DNA from: Alviniconcha marisindica
Taxonomy: Eukaryota > Mollusca > Gastropoda > Provannidae
Assembly: GCA_018857735.1 (NCBI GenBank)
Contig: JABMCL010003070.1
Location: 182,501-246,500 of the forward strand
Direction of reading: 5' to 3'
Length of the DNA: 64,000 bases
Shown here piece by piece: positions 1-13,802 of the stretch; the first letter of the stretch is position 1; each line of letters begins with the position of its first letter. Below the pieces are notes generated by a model. The model saw only the letters and a list, made by a program, of their open reading frames with translations. It was not told where the DNA came from and searched no databases. A program made the translations under genes and the position numbers.

Positions 1-330
1 GGAAAGGGTGCCGGGAAGTGAAGTTTTGAGAAGGCGATGCCAGAATGAGAAGTTTAGAAGAAGCGTGCCGGGGAAAGCGAGGCTTAGAGAAAAGGGTACC
101 GGAAAGCGAGGCTTAGAAGGGTACCGGAAGGCGAGGCTTAGAGAAAAGTGTGTCAGAAAGCGAGGCTTAGAAGAAGGGTTCTGGAAAGCGAAGTTTAAAG
201 GAAGGGTGTCGGAAAGCGAGGCTTGGAGGAAAAGTGCCAGAAAGCGAGGCTTAGAGAAAGGTGCCGGAAAGCGAGGCTTAGAGGAAAGGTGCCGGAAAGC
301 GAGGCTTGGAGGAAGGGTGCCGGGGCCCGA
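1..330. repeat. Minisatellite built from a MITE end
   Basis: Degenerate tandem units of about 24-28 bp share the core GGAAAGCGAGGCTTAGAG, with GGTGCC between units. The same motif forms the outer end of the MITE-like elements at 15,208, 16,893 and 29,483 (for example 15,590-15,615), so the array looks like an amplified transposon terminus. The open frame across it is a by-product of the repeat and is not called as a gene. It begins before the window. Confidence 0.8.
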
Positions 331-436
331 GATTTTCTCGAAGAAGGCAAGATTGCAATGGTACGTGTCGTTTTCATATCGGGTTTCCTCTCTCTCGGCT
401 GTATTTCATCCCATGTTAAGGCAGGCCTAGCATAGT

Positions 437-772
437 GAGCCGGTTTGGCCTAGCGGTAAGGCGTTAGGTTGGTAAGCGGAAGGACCTCGGTTCGATACCG
501 CTTCGGCTCTCCTTTCTCATAAAAAAGGTTGTGGTTTGTGGACACTGTCCTGTGACTTTGTCCACCACTTCTTACTGAAAAGATTAAAACGGCTTTCATC
601 GCTGCCGATCTTAATGCAGGAATCATTCTGGTGGTGACAGTGTAGCAATAGGTATATAATCTCCCTCTCCCCCCCCCCCACCTCCATACCCCCTTCCCCC
701 CCTTCTCCCTGTCCCTAATAAGCCTTATGGTTTCTGTGGACGTTAAGCACCATGTTTACTTACTTACTTACT
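437..772 (+). mobile_element. tRNA-derived SINE
   Basis: The head looks like a tRNA: an A-box-like stretch TGGCCTAGCGGTAAGG near 448 and a B-box-like GGTTCGATACC near 489. The body ends in a GTTTCTGTGGACGTTAAGCA tail followed by TTAC repeats at about 757-772. Pieces of the same tail recur at 1,590-2,300 and 24,380-24,900. The head is followed by SINE body rather than a terminator, so I call a SINE and not a functional tRNA. Confidence 0.7.
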
Positions 773-1142
773 AGGCCTAGCATGTCCTTCACAGACTGTT
801 GACTGGGCCTTAACGGTCGAGTCGAGCGTGCAGACAGCTAGATCACATACCTGGGCCTTAACGGTCGAGTCGAGCATGCAGACAGTTAGATCACATACCC
901 AGTCAAAGATCCCCTCGAGTCCATTTCAGAGCTAGGTGGATTATGGAAGCACCAAAAATAACCCAGCAGGCATTGAAAGTGTCAAGAGTCTTAGGGAGGG
1001 CTGAAGTTGGACTCTGTCCCAAAAAACATGTCACGGGCAAAAAAATGATTGGTCGGGCAAAAGTCTGTTTACCCCGGAGGAGGGCTGGGCTGGGGTGGGA
1101 GAGGTCGGGAACAGAGGACAGCGCACGTGTCACTCACTCGCA

Positions 1143-1290
1143 CAAGTGATGTTTGTCTCTGTGTCTCTGTGTCTGTCTCTGTCTCTCTTGCTCTCTCTGT
1201 CTGTCACTGTCTCTGTCTTGTCACTGTCTCTGTCTGTCTCTGTCTCTGTCACTGTCTCTGTCTCTCTCTGTGTCTGTCTCTCGCTCTTGT
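1143..1290. repeat. TCTG/TCTC simple repeat
   Basis: Irregular pyrimidine-rich simple repeat of TGTCTC and TGTCTG units. A SINE-type tail (GTGACCCTGTGCGTGACC, then TAAC repeats) follows at about 1,340-1,395. Confidence 0.8.
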
Positions 1291-1559
1291 GTTTGGTTTG
1301 GTAATGCCCACTTATCTGTGCGAAAGGGTTCATCCTGGGGTGACCCTGTGCGTGACCCTGACGGGACGTTAGAAATCCAATAACTAACTAACTGACTGCC
1401 CGGAAAGGGCGTGACGTGCCCTGTGTGCGGAAGACGAGTGAGCAGCAGGCAGACTTACAGTTATGCTGCAGGGCGCACGGCTATTTCTGCTGCCCCACAG
1501 TCGCCCATTTTGCTGTGCTGCATGCCCTATGCCCTCACCTTCTTGCCGGTGTGGGAGGA

Positions 1560-2300
1560 ATACAAGTAGCTCGAACCACGGCCGCATTTCCCCGTCCCTA
1601 ATACGCCTAGTGGTTTCTGTGTGGACGTTAAGCAGCATGTTTACTTACTTACTAGCCGTATTATCAGTTGGTTTGAAGTGTTGCTTTACGTCCACAGAAA
1701 CCGTAGGCTTATTAGGGACGGGGGCCCAGGACGTCCACCTCGACTTTCACACAGCTCCTGAGCTCTGTCCGTATTATCAGTAATCAGTCTATGGCTAGAA
1801 CTAAAGGCCTCTTAGGAGCTCAGGAGCTGTGTGAAAATCGAGATGGCCGTCCTTGTCTCCCCCCCCCCCCCCCCCCCCCCCGTCCCTAATAGTCCTTACG
1901 GTCCCTGTGGACGTAAAGCAACATTAGAAGAAGAACTAAAGGCCTCAGAGGTCAGGAGCTGTGTAAAAAGCGAGGTGGTCGTCCTAAAGTAAGTAAAGAT
2001 GGTGCCTAACGTCCACAGAAACCATAAGACTTATTAGGGACGGGGGGGAAAGGGGTACGGAGGTGGGAGGGGGAAGGGAGAGTATATACCTATCGCTACA
2101 CTGTCACACCACCAGAATGACTCCAGAATGACCCCTGCATTAAGGTGGGCAGCGACGAGAGCCGTTTTGATGTTTCATTAACTGTGAGGGACAGAGTCCC
2201 AGGACTGTAGTCCACAGACCACAACTTTATGGTCGTCCTGCACTCCTCGTCCCTGATAGTCTGTACGGTGTCCGTGGACGTAAAGCAACACTGAACAAGC
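1560..2300. repeat. Nest of SINE-tail fragments
   Basis: At least five fragments of one short dispersed repeat lie in both orientations: about 1,590-1,662 (+), 1,680-1,745 (-), 1,810-1,930 (+), 1,985-2,060 (-) and 2,180-2,300 (+). They share a GAGCTGTGTG start and a TCTGTGGACGTAAAGCA end. A 23-base C run (1,859-1,881) sits inside one copy. No gene is visible here. Confidence 0.6.
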
Positions 2301-2424
2301 TAAAGGCCGCCAGATAGCGAGGTGTCTTTTCCGCTGCATGGTGTGAAGCAAGAACAGAGTCAGTCCATCAGACCCGTGGGTGGCTAACAAGCTTAGATGA
2401 CCTGGACGTGAGGAGGAGGAGGAA

Positions 2425-2870
2425 GGAGGTGGTGGTGGTGGGGGTGGGGGTGGGTGGGTTGTGATCGACATAGTTTCATAGATATAGCACATCACAGTGA
2501 AGAGGGGAGGGAGGGGGGTCAAAAAGGAAGGTACGGCTAGAAGATGTGGCCTCCACTCACCACCCCACCCTACCACCTGCCCATGTTTTTTTGTTTTGTT
2601 TTTTGTTGTTGTGTGTGTGTGTGTGTGTGTTTTTGGGGGGAGGGGGAGGGTTGTGGCATGACAGCCTGCAAACAGTATTATTAATATATTATCCTACACT
2701 TTCCCCAGTCAGTGTGTGTGTGGGTGGGGGGGGGGGGGGGGGGGGGGGTAAGATGGTATTTTGTTTTAACCTGTCGTTGGATTTGCTTTGTTTTGAATTT
2801 TGCATCTTGGCAGCTCAGGAATCATGGTGACGTTACACCCCTGTAATGAAGTGGGGGTGGGGGGTATATT
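2425..2870. repeat. G-rich and GT-rich low-complexity DNA
   Basis: GGT-rich tract at 2,425-2,450, a GT run near 2,610-2,630, then an uninterrupted run of about 23 G at 2,726-2,748. I see no gene. The G runs could form quadruplexes on the + strand. Confidence 0.7.
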
Positions 2871-2997
2871 GGAATAACTGGTCCACCTGTCCTGTTTTGT
2901 CCAGGTGATACCTTCTGATATTTTGGTGTGATGGTGCATCGTCATGAGCTATCTTCAGCATCAGAGTCACAGTGAAGGCACATGGAATCAAAATATG

Positions 2998-4130
2998 ACT
3001 GTGTCAGCTATATTACGTCTGTGGCTGTGTCTACTATATTATGTCTTATGACTGTGTCTGCTATATTATGTCTGTGGCTGTGTCTACTATATTATGTCTT
3101 ATGACTGTGTCTCTATATTACTGTCTGTGGCTGTGTCTACTATATTATGTCTTATGACTGTGTCTGCTATATTATGTCTGTGGCTGTGTCTACTATATTA
3201 TGTCTTATGACTGTGTCTGCTATATTATGTCTGTGTCTGTGTCTACTATATTATGTCTTGTGACTGTGTCTGCTATATTATGTCTGTGGCTGTGTCTGCT
3301 ATATTATGTCTGTGGCTGTGTCTACTATATTATGTCTTATGACTGTGTCTGCTATATTATGTCTGTGGTTGTGTCTACTATATTATGTCTTATGATTGTG
3401 TCTGCTATATTACATCTGTGGCTGTGTCTACTATATTATGTCTTATGACTGTGTCTACTATATTATGTCTTATGGCAGTGTCTGCTATATTATGTCTTAT
3501 GACTGTGTCTGCTATATTATGTCTTATGATTGTGTCTACTATATTATGTCTTATGGTTGTGTCTGCTATATTATGTCTTATGACTGTTATAAGACTGTGT
3601 CTACTATATTATGTCTTATGACTGTGTCAGCTATATTACATCTGTGGCTGTGTCTGCTATATTATGTCTTATGATTGTGCTATATTATGTCTACGTGTCT
3701 ACTATATTATGTCTTATGACTGTGTCTGCTATATTATGTCTACGTGTCTGCTATATTATGTCTTATGACCATGTCTGTTATATTATGTCTTTGGGACTGC
3801 TGTGTGTGTCTTATGGCTGTTATATTAGGTTTTATGACTGTGTCTGCTATATTATGTCTACGTGTCTGCTATATTATGTCTTATGATCATGTCTGCTATA
3901 TTATTATGTCTGTGGGATTGCTGTATGTGTCTTATGATTGTTATATTGTGTCTTATGATTGTGTCTGCTATATTGTGTCTTATGACTGTATCTGCCATAT
4001 TATGTCTTGTGACTGTGTCTATTTTATGTCTGTGACTGTGTCTGCTGTAATATGTCTTATGGCTGTGTCTGCTAGGTTTATGTGCCTACTGTATTTTGTC
4101 TCATGACTGTGTCTGCTGTATTTTTTGTCT
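2998..4130. repeat. Large AT-rich minisatellite
   Basis: About 40 degenerate units of roughly 24-28 bp with the core CTATATTATGTCTTATGACT. Alternating unit subtypes (TCTGTGGCTGTGTCTAC versus TCTTATGACTGTGTCTGC) show higher-order structure in the left half. The several open frames read the same short peptide and are repeat artefacts. Confidence 0.9.
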
Positions 4131-4839
4131 TCTGCACTGCTGATCCTTTCGGATCGGAATAGTTTGATGCTTACATCATCATAAGCCAGAGTGCCTTGTT
4201 ACACTTGGTTCTGTGGTGATGTGCAGCTGCAATGCCTCTTCTGTTGTTGTAGCATTTCCCTGCTGAACTTAGCAGGTATACATGTGCAATTGTACATCAA
4301 CAAATCCATTCCATAGATCAAGAGGGTGGCATGTGTGGCTGTTTCTTTAATTCCCCTGAAAAAAAATGGGCGTCCACAAGCCATCTTCAGAGGATTTATC
4401 TCCATTTTTTGGAGGGATGTGTTGTTTTTGGAGGGATATATTGTTATGAAAGGAGGTTGTCATGTCTGAAGACTGTCCCCACACAGCTATGCAGCACATA
4501 ACATTTCAATGTAGCCTTGGTGTTTTTGCTGGTATCAGTGTGTTGTGACAGCCCAAAGCCAAGGTGGGGTGTGGGGTCTCTTCTGATTCGGGTAGCTGTG
4601 TCACATCTTCAGGGGACTTTGGTGACTGACAGCTGTCAATCAGCTGGTGGCTCACACCACTCTCCATCTGAATGCAGACTCATTTAGGCAGTGACAGTTT
4701 AATGTTGTCAAGTATAGGTTTATATTTCTCCCTTTCCTCCATCTACTGGGACCTCATACCCTCTCCTGAAACAACTCCGCACTAAAGAAGTTGAACGAAA
4801 AATAAGGAAGCAGTCCCACTCATTGGGCTCACATGTAGG

Positions 4840-4840
<1 letters not shown>
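4131..4840. other. No feature seen
   Basis: Single-copy-looking sequence with no conserved coding frame, repeat array or RNA gene that I can recognise. Confidence 0.5.
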
Positions 4841-5707
<867 letters not shown>

Positions 5708-5907
5708 TGTCATTTGGTGCTTGACTCGCTCAACCTATTGAGGTGAGACTTGGTGTGAGGATTCCATAGAACATGGGGGTGGAAATAGGCTGTGGTACTG
5801 GTAGCACCTCTTTGGATAATTCACACAATAAAGCTCAAGATTGGTGAGGCGAATGAATGGGTCTCTCTCTCACCAGGAAATGAACAAATGACTCTCTGTG
5901 TCATGTC

Positions 5908-5909
<2 letters not shown>

Positions 5910-6004
<95 letters not shown>

Positions 6005-6115
6005 TGTACAGGTTTTTCCAATAATCAATATGAATGCCTTGAACATGTACCTCCCCCCATCGAAAATGGCTATGGCCTTAGATCAGTAAAATAGTGTCAG
6101 TGTCATGTGTCATAT
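5910..6115 (+). repeat. (GT)n(GA)n plus dispersed repeat
   Basis: (GT)n then (GA)n to 6,001. It is followed by a dispersed sequence (AATGCCTTGAACATGTACC, then ATGGCTATGGCCTTAGATCA) whose reverse complement recurs at about 36,735-36,850 next to another simple repeat. This suggests a mobile element carrying its own microsatellite. Confidence 0.6.
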
Positions 6116-6479
6116 ACAGTCAGGCTAGCTCTGGTCAGGTAATTGGAACGTTGTGGGTTCGATGCTTGTTGGGACCTCTTTTTTCTTTCTTTTTCTTCCT
6201 TTCATTAAATTAAAAATATGTATATATATATATTTCAGCTGCTGCAACTCCAACATTATTGACAGTGTTGAATCCCTCCACCCCCCCAAAAAAAACCTCG
6301 GCGAAAAAGCTCATTTTTAAACTTCTTTTCTTCATTTCAGCTGCTAAAACAAAACAACAACAAAACTTCGATTTTCTACAAAGCTATGTCAACCAGTCCT
6401 GTGGAAGAGCTGGAGGAAGATGGTATATTGCTAGTGTATATATCTATGTATATATATATGTATGTATGTATCTCTATAT

Positions 6480-8075
6480 ATATATGCACGGATATGTTGG
6501 ACCACAGCATTCTCCTCACACATTTGCATGGCATGTTCAGCATATCAAAAATGATGGTAATGTTTTCGAATGGTTTTCATTGTGCTTGTCTGATAGATTC
6601 CAGGCTGTTAGTATCAGTGGTCAGGTCCCTTTACAAAAGTAGTGTCATTATGGGGCTCCTCAGGGTTCTGTCTTGGGCCCTGTTCTTTTTACTCTGTATA
6701 CTCAGCCTCCGTTGGGAGTCATTTGTCTAAGTAGGTGTGGTGGTCCTCTGTTGGGAGTCATTTAAGTAGGTGTGGTGGTCCTCTGTTGGAAGTCATTTGT
6801 CTAAGTAGGTGTGGTGGTCCTCTGTTGGGAGTCGTTTGTCTAAGTAGGTGTGGTGGTCCTCTGTTGGACTTGGAGGTCGTTTGTCTTTGGGGTTTCCGTT
6901 TTTTTCTAAGCAGGTGTGGTGGTCCTCTGTTGGAGGTCGTTTGTCTAAGCAGGTGTGGTCCTCTGTTGGAGGTCTTTGTCTAAGCAGGTGTGGTCCTCTG
7001 TTGGAGGTCGTTTGTCTAAGCAGGTGTGGTCCTCTGTTGGAGGTCGTTTGTCTAAGCAGGTGTGGTGGTCCTCTGTTGGAGGTCGTTTGTCTAAGCAGGT
7101 GTGGTCCTCTGTTGGAGGTCGTTTGTCTAAGCAGGTGTGGTGGTCCTCACAAAGTTGCTGATAATGCTCAGCTTCACCAGCCTTCAGCTCCATCACTGAT
7201 TTCAATCTCTGATTGTTGACCTGGAGCAGTGAGATGTTTCTGTTGGGAGACAGAAGACTGGAAAAGATTGAATCTGAACAGTGACAAAACTGAAGCTCTT
7301 TGGGCTGGATCTTGCAGAAGAGTTCGTGGTGTCACAAGATGGCTCAGGAAATCATGGTATTTCCATCAAAAAGCCATGTAAGAAATCTCAGGGTCTACAT
7401 TAACACTACTCTGTCTGTGGTGAAACATATCAGCCACATCAGTCGTTCAGCATGTCTTGAGATCAGAACAGTGGGCTCTCTCCACCATCTCCTGACAAGG
7501 AAATCCACTGCACAGCTGATGTGTTCTTTGGTTCTCAGTCGGTTGGTGTTTTTGTCAGCGTCCACTTGTTGGACTACTGCAACTCTCTGCTCATTGACAT
7601 TATGACAATAATTGTGATCAGATGGACAGGCTTCTGAAAATTCAGAAGCATGCAGCCAAAGTTGTTTTTTTCACAAAAGCGAACTGGACCACTTCACCAA
7701 ACGCTTCACTGGCTTCCAGTCAAACAAAGGATAATGTTCAAGATCGCCATCCTTACTTTCCATTTCTTTGATGGTAGCCTGCCACCATTCCAGTCATTGC
7801 CTGTCTCTCTGTGGACGCTCCATCTTGTACTCTCTGTTCCAGTTTGGTTACCAGTGGTTCTCTGTTGAAACTCCCCGTGTCTGGAACGACCTTCTTCCTG
7901 ACACCCAAAACTGCTGTTCTCTCTAACAGTTCAAAACTAATTCTCTTAAAACCTTTCTCTGTAATAGAATAATACTTCCTCTGGATATGAGCTACTCTGG
8001 TGCTCTCACAGGCACTGGAATAGCTGTACCTGCACTCTTCTTCTTCTTCATAGACTGCTGATGTCTCCACTGATA
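6480..8075 (+). pseudogene. Decayed non-LTR reverse transcriptase
   Basis: Conceptual translation in shifting frames gives the usual order of non-LTR reverse-transcriptase pieces. First is a DHSILLTHLHGMF-like stretch (6,495-6,540), then QGSVLGPVLFTLYTQ (about 6,660-6,706). After an interruption come DNAQLHQ (about 7,160), LNSDKTEALW (about 7,275) and VLSRL followed by DYCNSLL-like codons (about 7,530-7,600). An LHWLPVKQRIMFK-like segment (7,698-7,745) ends the series. Several frameshifts and stops show it is dead. A 440-bp minisatellite (6,709-7,150) splits it directly after the GSVLGPVLF motif. The clade (Jockey/CR1/L2-like) cannot be set from this much. Confidence 0.75.
6709..7150. repeat. 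Minisatellite inside the dead LINE
   Basis: About twelve units of 33-39 bp with the core GTTTGTCTAAGCAGGTGTGG, then TGGTCCTCTGTTGG. The array separates the reverse-transcriptase palm region from its downstream part. Confidence 0.85.
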
Positions 8076-8099
8076 ATAACTGGAGGGTGGGGGGGGAAT

Positions 8100-8565
<466 letters not shown>

Positions 8566-8709
8566 GAAAACAGTGACAATATTTGACACCTTCAGACAGA
8601 GGAGCCAATCGCTGTGAGGAATGTACAGAATACAGGATACAGAAAATAACCCCATTGACCCCCTGTGTGATAACCGATAACCACTCTCTCATTTTCTTAC
8701 TCTCACCGC

Positions 8710-10080
8710 CAACAGATGGTAATTCTGGACTCCAGGATGGTGTCATCCAGGAACCACAAAGTCTTTGGACTAAAAACAAGAACAAAATCAAAACAGCATT
8801 GGGTTCTCATCACTGGACTAAAAACAAGAACAAAATCAAAGCAGCATTGGGTTCTCATTATTGGACTAAAAACAAGAACAAAATGAAAACAGCATTGGGT
8901 TCTCATTATTGGACTAAGACTAAGAACAAAATCAAAACAGCATTGGGTTCTCATTATTGGACTAAGACTAAGAACAAAATCAAAACAACATTGGGTTCTC
9001 ATTATTGGACTAAGACCAAGAACAAAATCAAAACAGCATTGGGTTCTCAACAAATTCAAAACAGCATTGGGTTCTCAACAAAATCAAAGCAGCATTGGGT
9101 TCTCAACAAAATCAAACCCGCGTTGGGTTCTCATCATTGGACTAAGACCAAGAACAAAATCAAAGCAGCATTGGGTTCTCAACAAAATCAAAGCAGCATT
9201 GGGTTCTCATCATTGGAATAAGACCAAGAACAAAATCAAAGCAACTTTGGGTTCTCAACAAAATCAAAACAGCATTGGGTTCTCAACAAAGTTCTCAACA
9301 AAATCAAAACAGCATTGGGTTCTCAACAAAAACAAAACAGCATTGGGTTCTGAACAAAAAGCAGCACTGGGTTCTCAACAAAATCAAAACAGCATTGGGT
9401 TCTCAACATTGGACTAAGACCAAGAACAAAAACAAAACAGCATCGGGTTCTCATCACTGGACTAAGACCAAGAACAAAATCAAAGCAACTTTAGGTTCTC
9501 AACAAAATCAAAACAGCATTGGGTTCTCAACAAAGTTCTCAACAAAATCAAAACAGCATTGGGTTCTCAACAAAAACAAAACAGCATTGGTTTCTCAACA
9601 AAATCAAAGCAGCACTGGGTTCTCAACAAAATCAAAGCAGCATAGGGTTCTCAATAAATTCAAAACAGCATTGGGTTCTCAACAAAATCAAAACAGCATT
9701 GGGTTCTCAACAAAATCAAAGCAGCACTGGGTTCTCAACAAAATCAAAGCAGCACTGGGTTCTCAACAAATTCAAAACAGCATTGGGTTCTCAACAAATT
9801 CAAAACAGCATTGGGTTCTCAACAAATTCAAAACGGCATTGGGTTCTCAACAAAATCAAAGCAGCACTGGGTTCTCAACATTGGACTCAGACCAAGAACA
9901 AAAACCAAACAGCATCGGGTTCTCATCACTGGACTAAGACCAAGAACAAAATCAAAGCAGCGTTGGGTTCTCAACAAAATGAAAACAGCATTGGGTTCTC
10001 AACAAAATCAAAGCAGAATTAGGTTCTCGACATTGGACTAAGACCAAGAACAAAAACAAAACAGCATTGGGTTCTCATTG
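8710..10080. repeat. Two-subunit minisatellite, 27 and 48 bp
   Basis: The long unit (about 48 bp, TTGGACTAAGACCAAGAACA plus AAATCAAAACAGCATTGGG) dominates 8,760-9,050. The shorter unit of about 27 bp (CAGCATTGGGTTCTCAACA) takes over to the right. Because 48 and 27 are multiples of three, frames of 212 and 220 codons stay open and read repeats such as WTKTKNKIKTALGSHY. I see no start context, no family and no codon bias, so I treat it as a repeat. A splice-acceptor-like pyrimidine tract with CAACAG lies just upstream, near 8,715. Confidence 0.8.
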
Positions 10081-10319
10081 ACACTGTTCACATAGACTGC
10101 TGGGGCCACAGCAAAATGTTTGCTGTGTTAAGAGTTCCACGTCAGGATTACTTTCGGCTGGAATAATCTTTATGACATGACAAAACTCCATTATTGAAAT
10201 CCCCAGAGTCGGAGTGCAATTGCCAGAGTGGTGATTAAGAGTCCCACAGTGCTTGTATTGTACGTTTGTTGGGAAATGGCTGCACACACTAATACCTTTT
10301 CAACCAACATTGCGTGAAC

Positions 10320-10784
10320 CTCAGTTGATCGCTTTTATATAGCACCATTCTCTGCTCTCAAGCAGACTCACTGCACTCGCATGTGAGTAAACATGAGTCA
10401 GTAGCTTTTTATAGCGTATTTTTGAATATCCACCAAAGTGGTGTACTTACAGCACTGGCGTGGCTGGTGCCACATGAAACTGCTGCCATCTCGGTGTGTT
10501 CTGTGTACACCATACAACCATGCACCATGTCACTTCATGCAAAGCCACATATGTGAGGGCATGCATGTTTAACTGTAACCTGCCACCTACACTTTTGGCA
10601 TAATGACCAGGATCTTTTATGTGCTTCTGCGGTAACACTGGGGTGGAACGGATACCAAAATAAGAGTCAGCACAGAAAGTTGACCCTGGAGAAGAAAATT
10701 CTCCCACCGCTCCTGCAGGGATTTGAACCCGCGACCTTTCGATCATGAGTCTGGTGCTCTAACCACCGAGTTATCCCTGCTACC
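10320..10784 (-). mobile_element. tRNA-derived SINE, about 460 bp
   Basis: Read on the minus strand it begins with a tRNA-like head: GGATAACTCGGTGGTTAGAG, then GGGTTCAAATCCC. The body contains AGGGTCAACTTTCTGTGCTG and ends in TATATAAAAGCGATCAACTG. The same element occurs at 18,046-18,510 (-) and 31,500-31,985 (+). Confidence 0.85.
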
Positions 10785-11070
10785 AACTGAGGAATACTGA
10801 CAAGCAACAAATGAAAGAACAAAAACAAAACACTAAAAGAAATAACACACCAATCACTTTCTTTTAGTGTCAGCATCTGCCCCGAAACTGGTTATTTTGA
10901 GCTGCAGTAATGATCCTGCGGAGTTGTAGACTGTATACATTGCGAAGGGCAAGGTAAATGTCAGTGCTCATGAACGATTACTTGCTGATGCTGGTCCCAG
11001 CACTGTTTAATGCAGCTCTGAATCCATGGTGATGTTGTAAAAATGTGCCTTGAATGACAGAGACAGAACT

Positions 11071-11142
<72 letters not shown>

Positions 11143-12119
11143 TGTATGTGCATGCATGTGTGCATGCATGTGTGTGTGTGTGCATATGTTGTACACAAAC
11201 GGCAGCATCTGACATTTGTTAGAATATATTTTTAAGTCTCCACTGAATGCTATTTCTTCCTTAAAGTGCAAACCAGCAGGCAGATGTCTGGGCTCGGGAA
11301 TGACAGTGCATCACTATCATTGTGGCATCCCACCAACTGTTCACACTACACATTGTCAGTCTGATCTGTCTCACTGCAGAGTACTCTGCTGCAGTTTGCT
11401 TTCAGAGAAAATGACAGTTTCGTATCTGTGTAGAGGTTACGCAGAGCAGGAATATTGTGTGTAGACGACAAAAAGTGTTTGTTCTGGAGGAAGAAACCAA
11501 CACTGAGAGAAATCCATATTACGCATGACAGACATTTTGTTTGGTAATGACTGATGCTCATTGTAAGTATGCTTCTGTTTAGCGGTTTGTTGTGGTGCAG
11601 ATGGCTGCAGAAGTGGCGGTTAGAATTTATTCTGATAGTGAAATAGTTTTGATGTTTGCACTATTTGGTGTTCTGATACGATATTGGCGTTCTTTTCGTT
11701 GATTTGATACTGGTGTTGTTTGTTGATCTGGTATGAGTAAGTATTTATGTTATATTGCGCCTAATCAACAATTTTATGAACTCTTAGCACTGTACAACTC
11801 AACCCATATAAAATTTCAAGACATATCAGTGTATTACAAATTACTTAAATTAGCCTAAAACAACAAATTAAAAAGATAAACTCACTTGATCTCTCTCTCT
11901 CTCTCTCTGTATATATATATATATTCAAAGTTCACATTAAAACACATATCAGCATTTATATATATATACTTACTAAAAGCAGCTAAAAACAACAACAGCT
12001 TAATCTGTACCCAAACACATTTGCACATCACAGCTCCACAAGTATCTACACACATACACAAAAACATGCATGCATGTATGTGCACATCTGTTACTGGCTC
12101 TTTCCATTTTGTTCTTATT
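10785..12119. other. Mostly unique DNA with a (GT)n tract
   Basis: (GT)n with a GTGTGCATGCATG extension lies at 11,074-11,182. Short CT and TA runs sit at 11,893-11,925. Around 11,735-11,860 there is SINE/LINE-tail-like sequence. No gene found. Confidence 0.5.
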
Positions 12120-13490
12120 TTGTTGACCTGATATTGACATTCGCTTTGTTGACCTCATGTTGACATTCACTTTGCTGATCTGATATTGGTTTTCTCTTTG
12201 TTTTTATGTTGTTCTCTTTGTTGATCTGATATTAGTGTTCTCTTTGTTATCTAATATTTGTGTTCTGTATGTTGTTCTGTATGTTGTTCTGATACTGACA
12301 GTCGTTTTTGGTCTGACATTTGCACTGTCTTTGTTGTTAGAATAGTGGCACTGTCATTGTTGATATGATACTGGTGCTGTCTTTGTTGTTCTGATGTTGG
12401 TGCAGTCTTTGTTGTTCTGATAGTGGCACTCGTCTTTGTTGATATGAATTATGATACTGGCGCTGTCTTACAATACAAGTTTATTGTCTCTGTGTAGAGA
12501 AATTTGCCTTCTGGCTCATCATTTACATAAGACATTCAGTACTTTTTATCGAATGTAGTAGTTTGTTGTTCTGATATTGGTGCTGTCTTTGTTGATCTGA
12601 TATTGGCATGGTCTTTGTTGATCTGATGTCAGTCAGCGCCGTCTTTGTTGATCTGATATTGGCACCGTCTTTGTTGATCTGATATTGGCATAGTCTTTGT
12701 TGATCTGATGTCGATCAGCGCTGTCTTTGTTGATCTGATATTGGCACTGTCTATGTTGATCTGATATTGGCATAGTCTTTGTTGATCTGACATCGATCAG
12801 CCCACGCTGTTTTTGGCACAGATTTTGTTGATCTCATTTCAGTCAGTGCTGTCTTGGTTGATCTGATATTGGCATAGTTTTTGTTGATCTGATGGCAGTC
12901 CACACTGTCTTTGTTGATTTGATGGCAGTCCACACTGTCTTTGTTGATCTGATATTGGCATAGTCTTTGTTGATCTAATGGCAGTCTGTATTTTCTTTGT
13001 TGATCTGATATTGGCATAGTTTTTGTTGATCTGATGGCAGTCCATGCTGTCTTTGTTGATTTGATGGCAGTCCACACTGTCTTTGTTGATTTGATGGCAG
13101 TCCACATTGTCTTTGTTGATTTGATGGAAGTCCACACTGTCTTTGTTGATTTGATGGCAGTCCACACTGTCTTTGTTGTCTTTGTTGATCCCATGTTGGC
13201 ACTGTCTTTGTTGATCTGATGATGTTGGCAGTCCCTTTGCTGTGATATTGGCACTGTCTTTGTTCTGAAACCAGTACTCTCTTTGTTGAACAGAAGTTGG
13301 CATTGTCTTTGTTCTTCTGATATTGGTGTTCTCTTTGTTGACTGTCCCTTTGTTGTTCTGATATTGGCACTGCCTTTGTTGACATTGGCACTTCTCTTTG
13401 TATATTTATATTTCAGTCTTTGTTCTGAGATTGGCATTCTCTTTGCTGATCTGAAGTTGGCACTGTCTTTGTTGTGATCTGACACTGTAT
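12120..13490. repeat. Large TTTGTTGATCTGATATTGG minisatellite
   Basis: About 45 degenerate 24-27 bp units with the core TCTTTGTTGATCTGATATTGG. A subarray at 12,890-13,190 uses TTTGATGGCAGTCCACACTG. The 247-codon minus-strand frame (STKTVWTAIK-type repeats) is a by-product of 24- and 27-bp units. Confidence 0.9.
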
Positions 13491-13802
13491 GCAAGCCTCA
13501 CCTGAATGATTCTGGTGCATGACAATGGCAGCAATATCTCCCCAAGATTCATTTCCATTAATTGTGCAGGGCAAAACTACAGGGCTGTCCACAAAGCTCA
13601 ACTCCCAGAAAAACAAGACCGGGCTAGCCCTACCCCCATTTTCAGGAACAGAGCTGTAGTGGGCAGATAATTATTGATTTTTTTCATGGCTTGGTTGTGC
13701 TTGCTGTTGATTGTGCTGTATATATGCAGAATGGTGAGCCCACTTTTTACTTCTCTTTTGGCGACTTGCGTTCCGACCAGGTGTGGAATAATTACGAATG
13801 TG

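Noticed and set aside
448..510. tRNA gene
   Set aside because: A- and B-box-like sequence is present, but it leads into a SINE body and tail and has no evident acceptor-stem pairing or terminator.
8583..9937. Two proteins of 212 and 220 residues
   Set aside because: Minisatellite frames; overlapping frames are equally open.
10718..10780. Minus-strand tRNA gene
   Set aside because: Same tRNA-like head occurs in three full-length 460-490 bp SINE copies.
12751..13494. 247-codon minus-strand protein
   Set aside because: Open only because the 24-27 bp minisatellite unit lacks stops; no start context or family.
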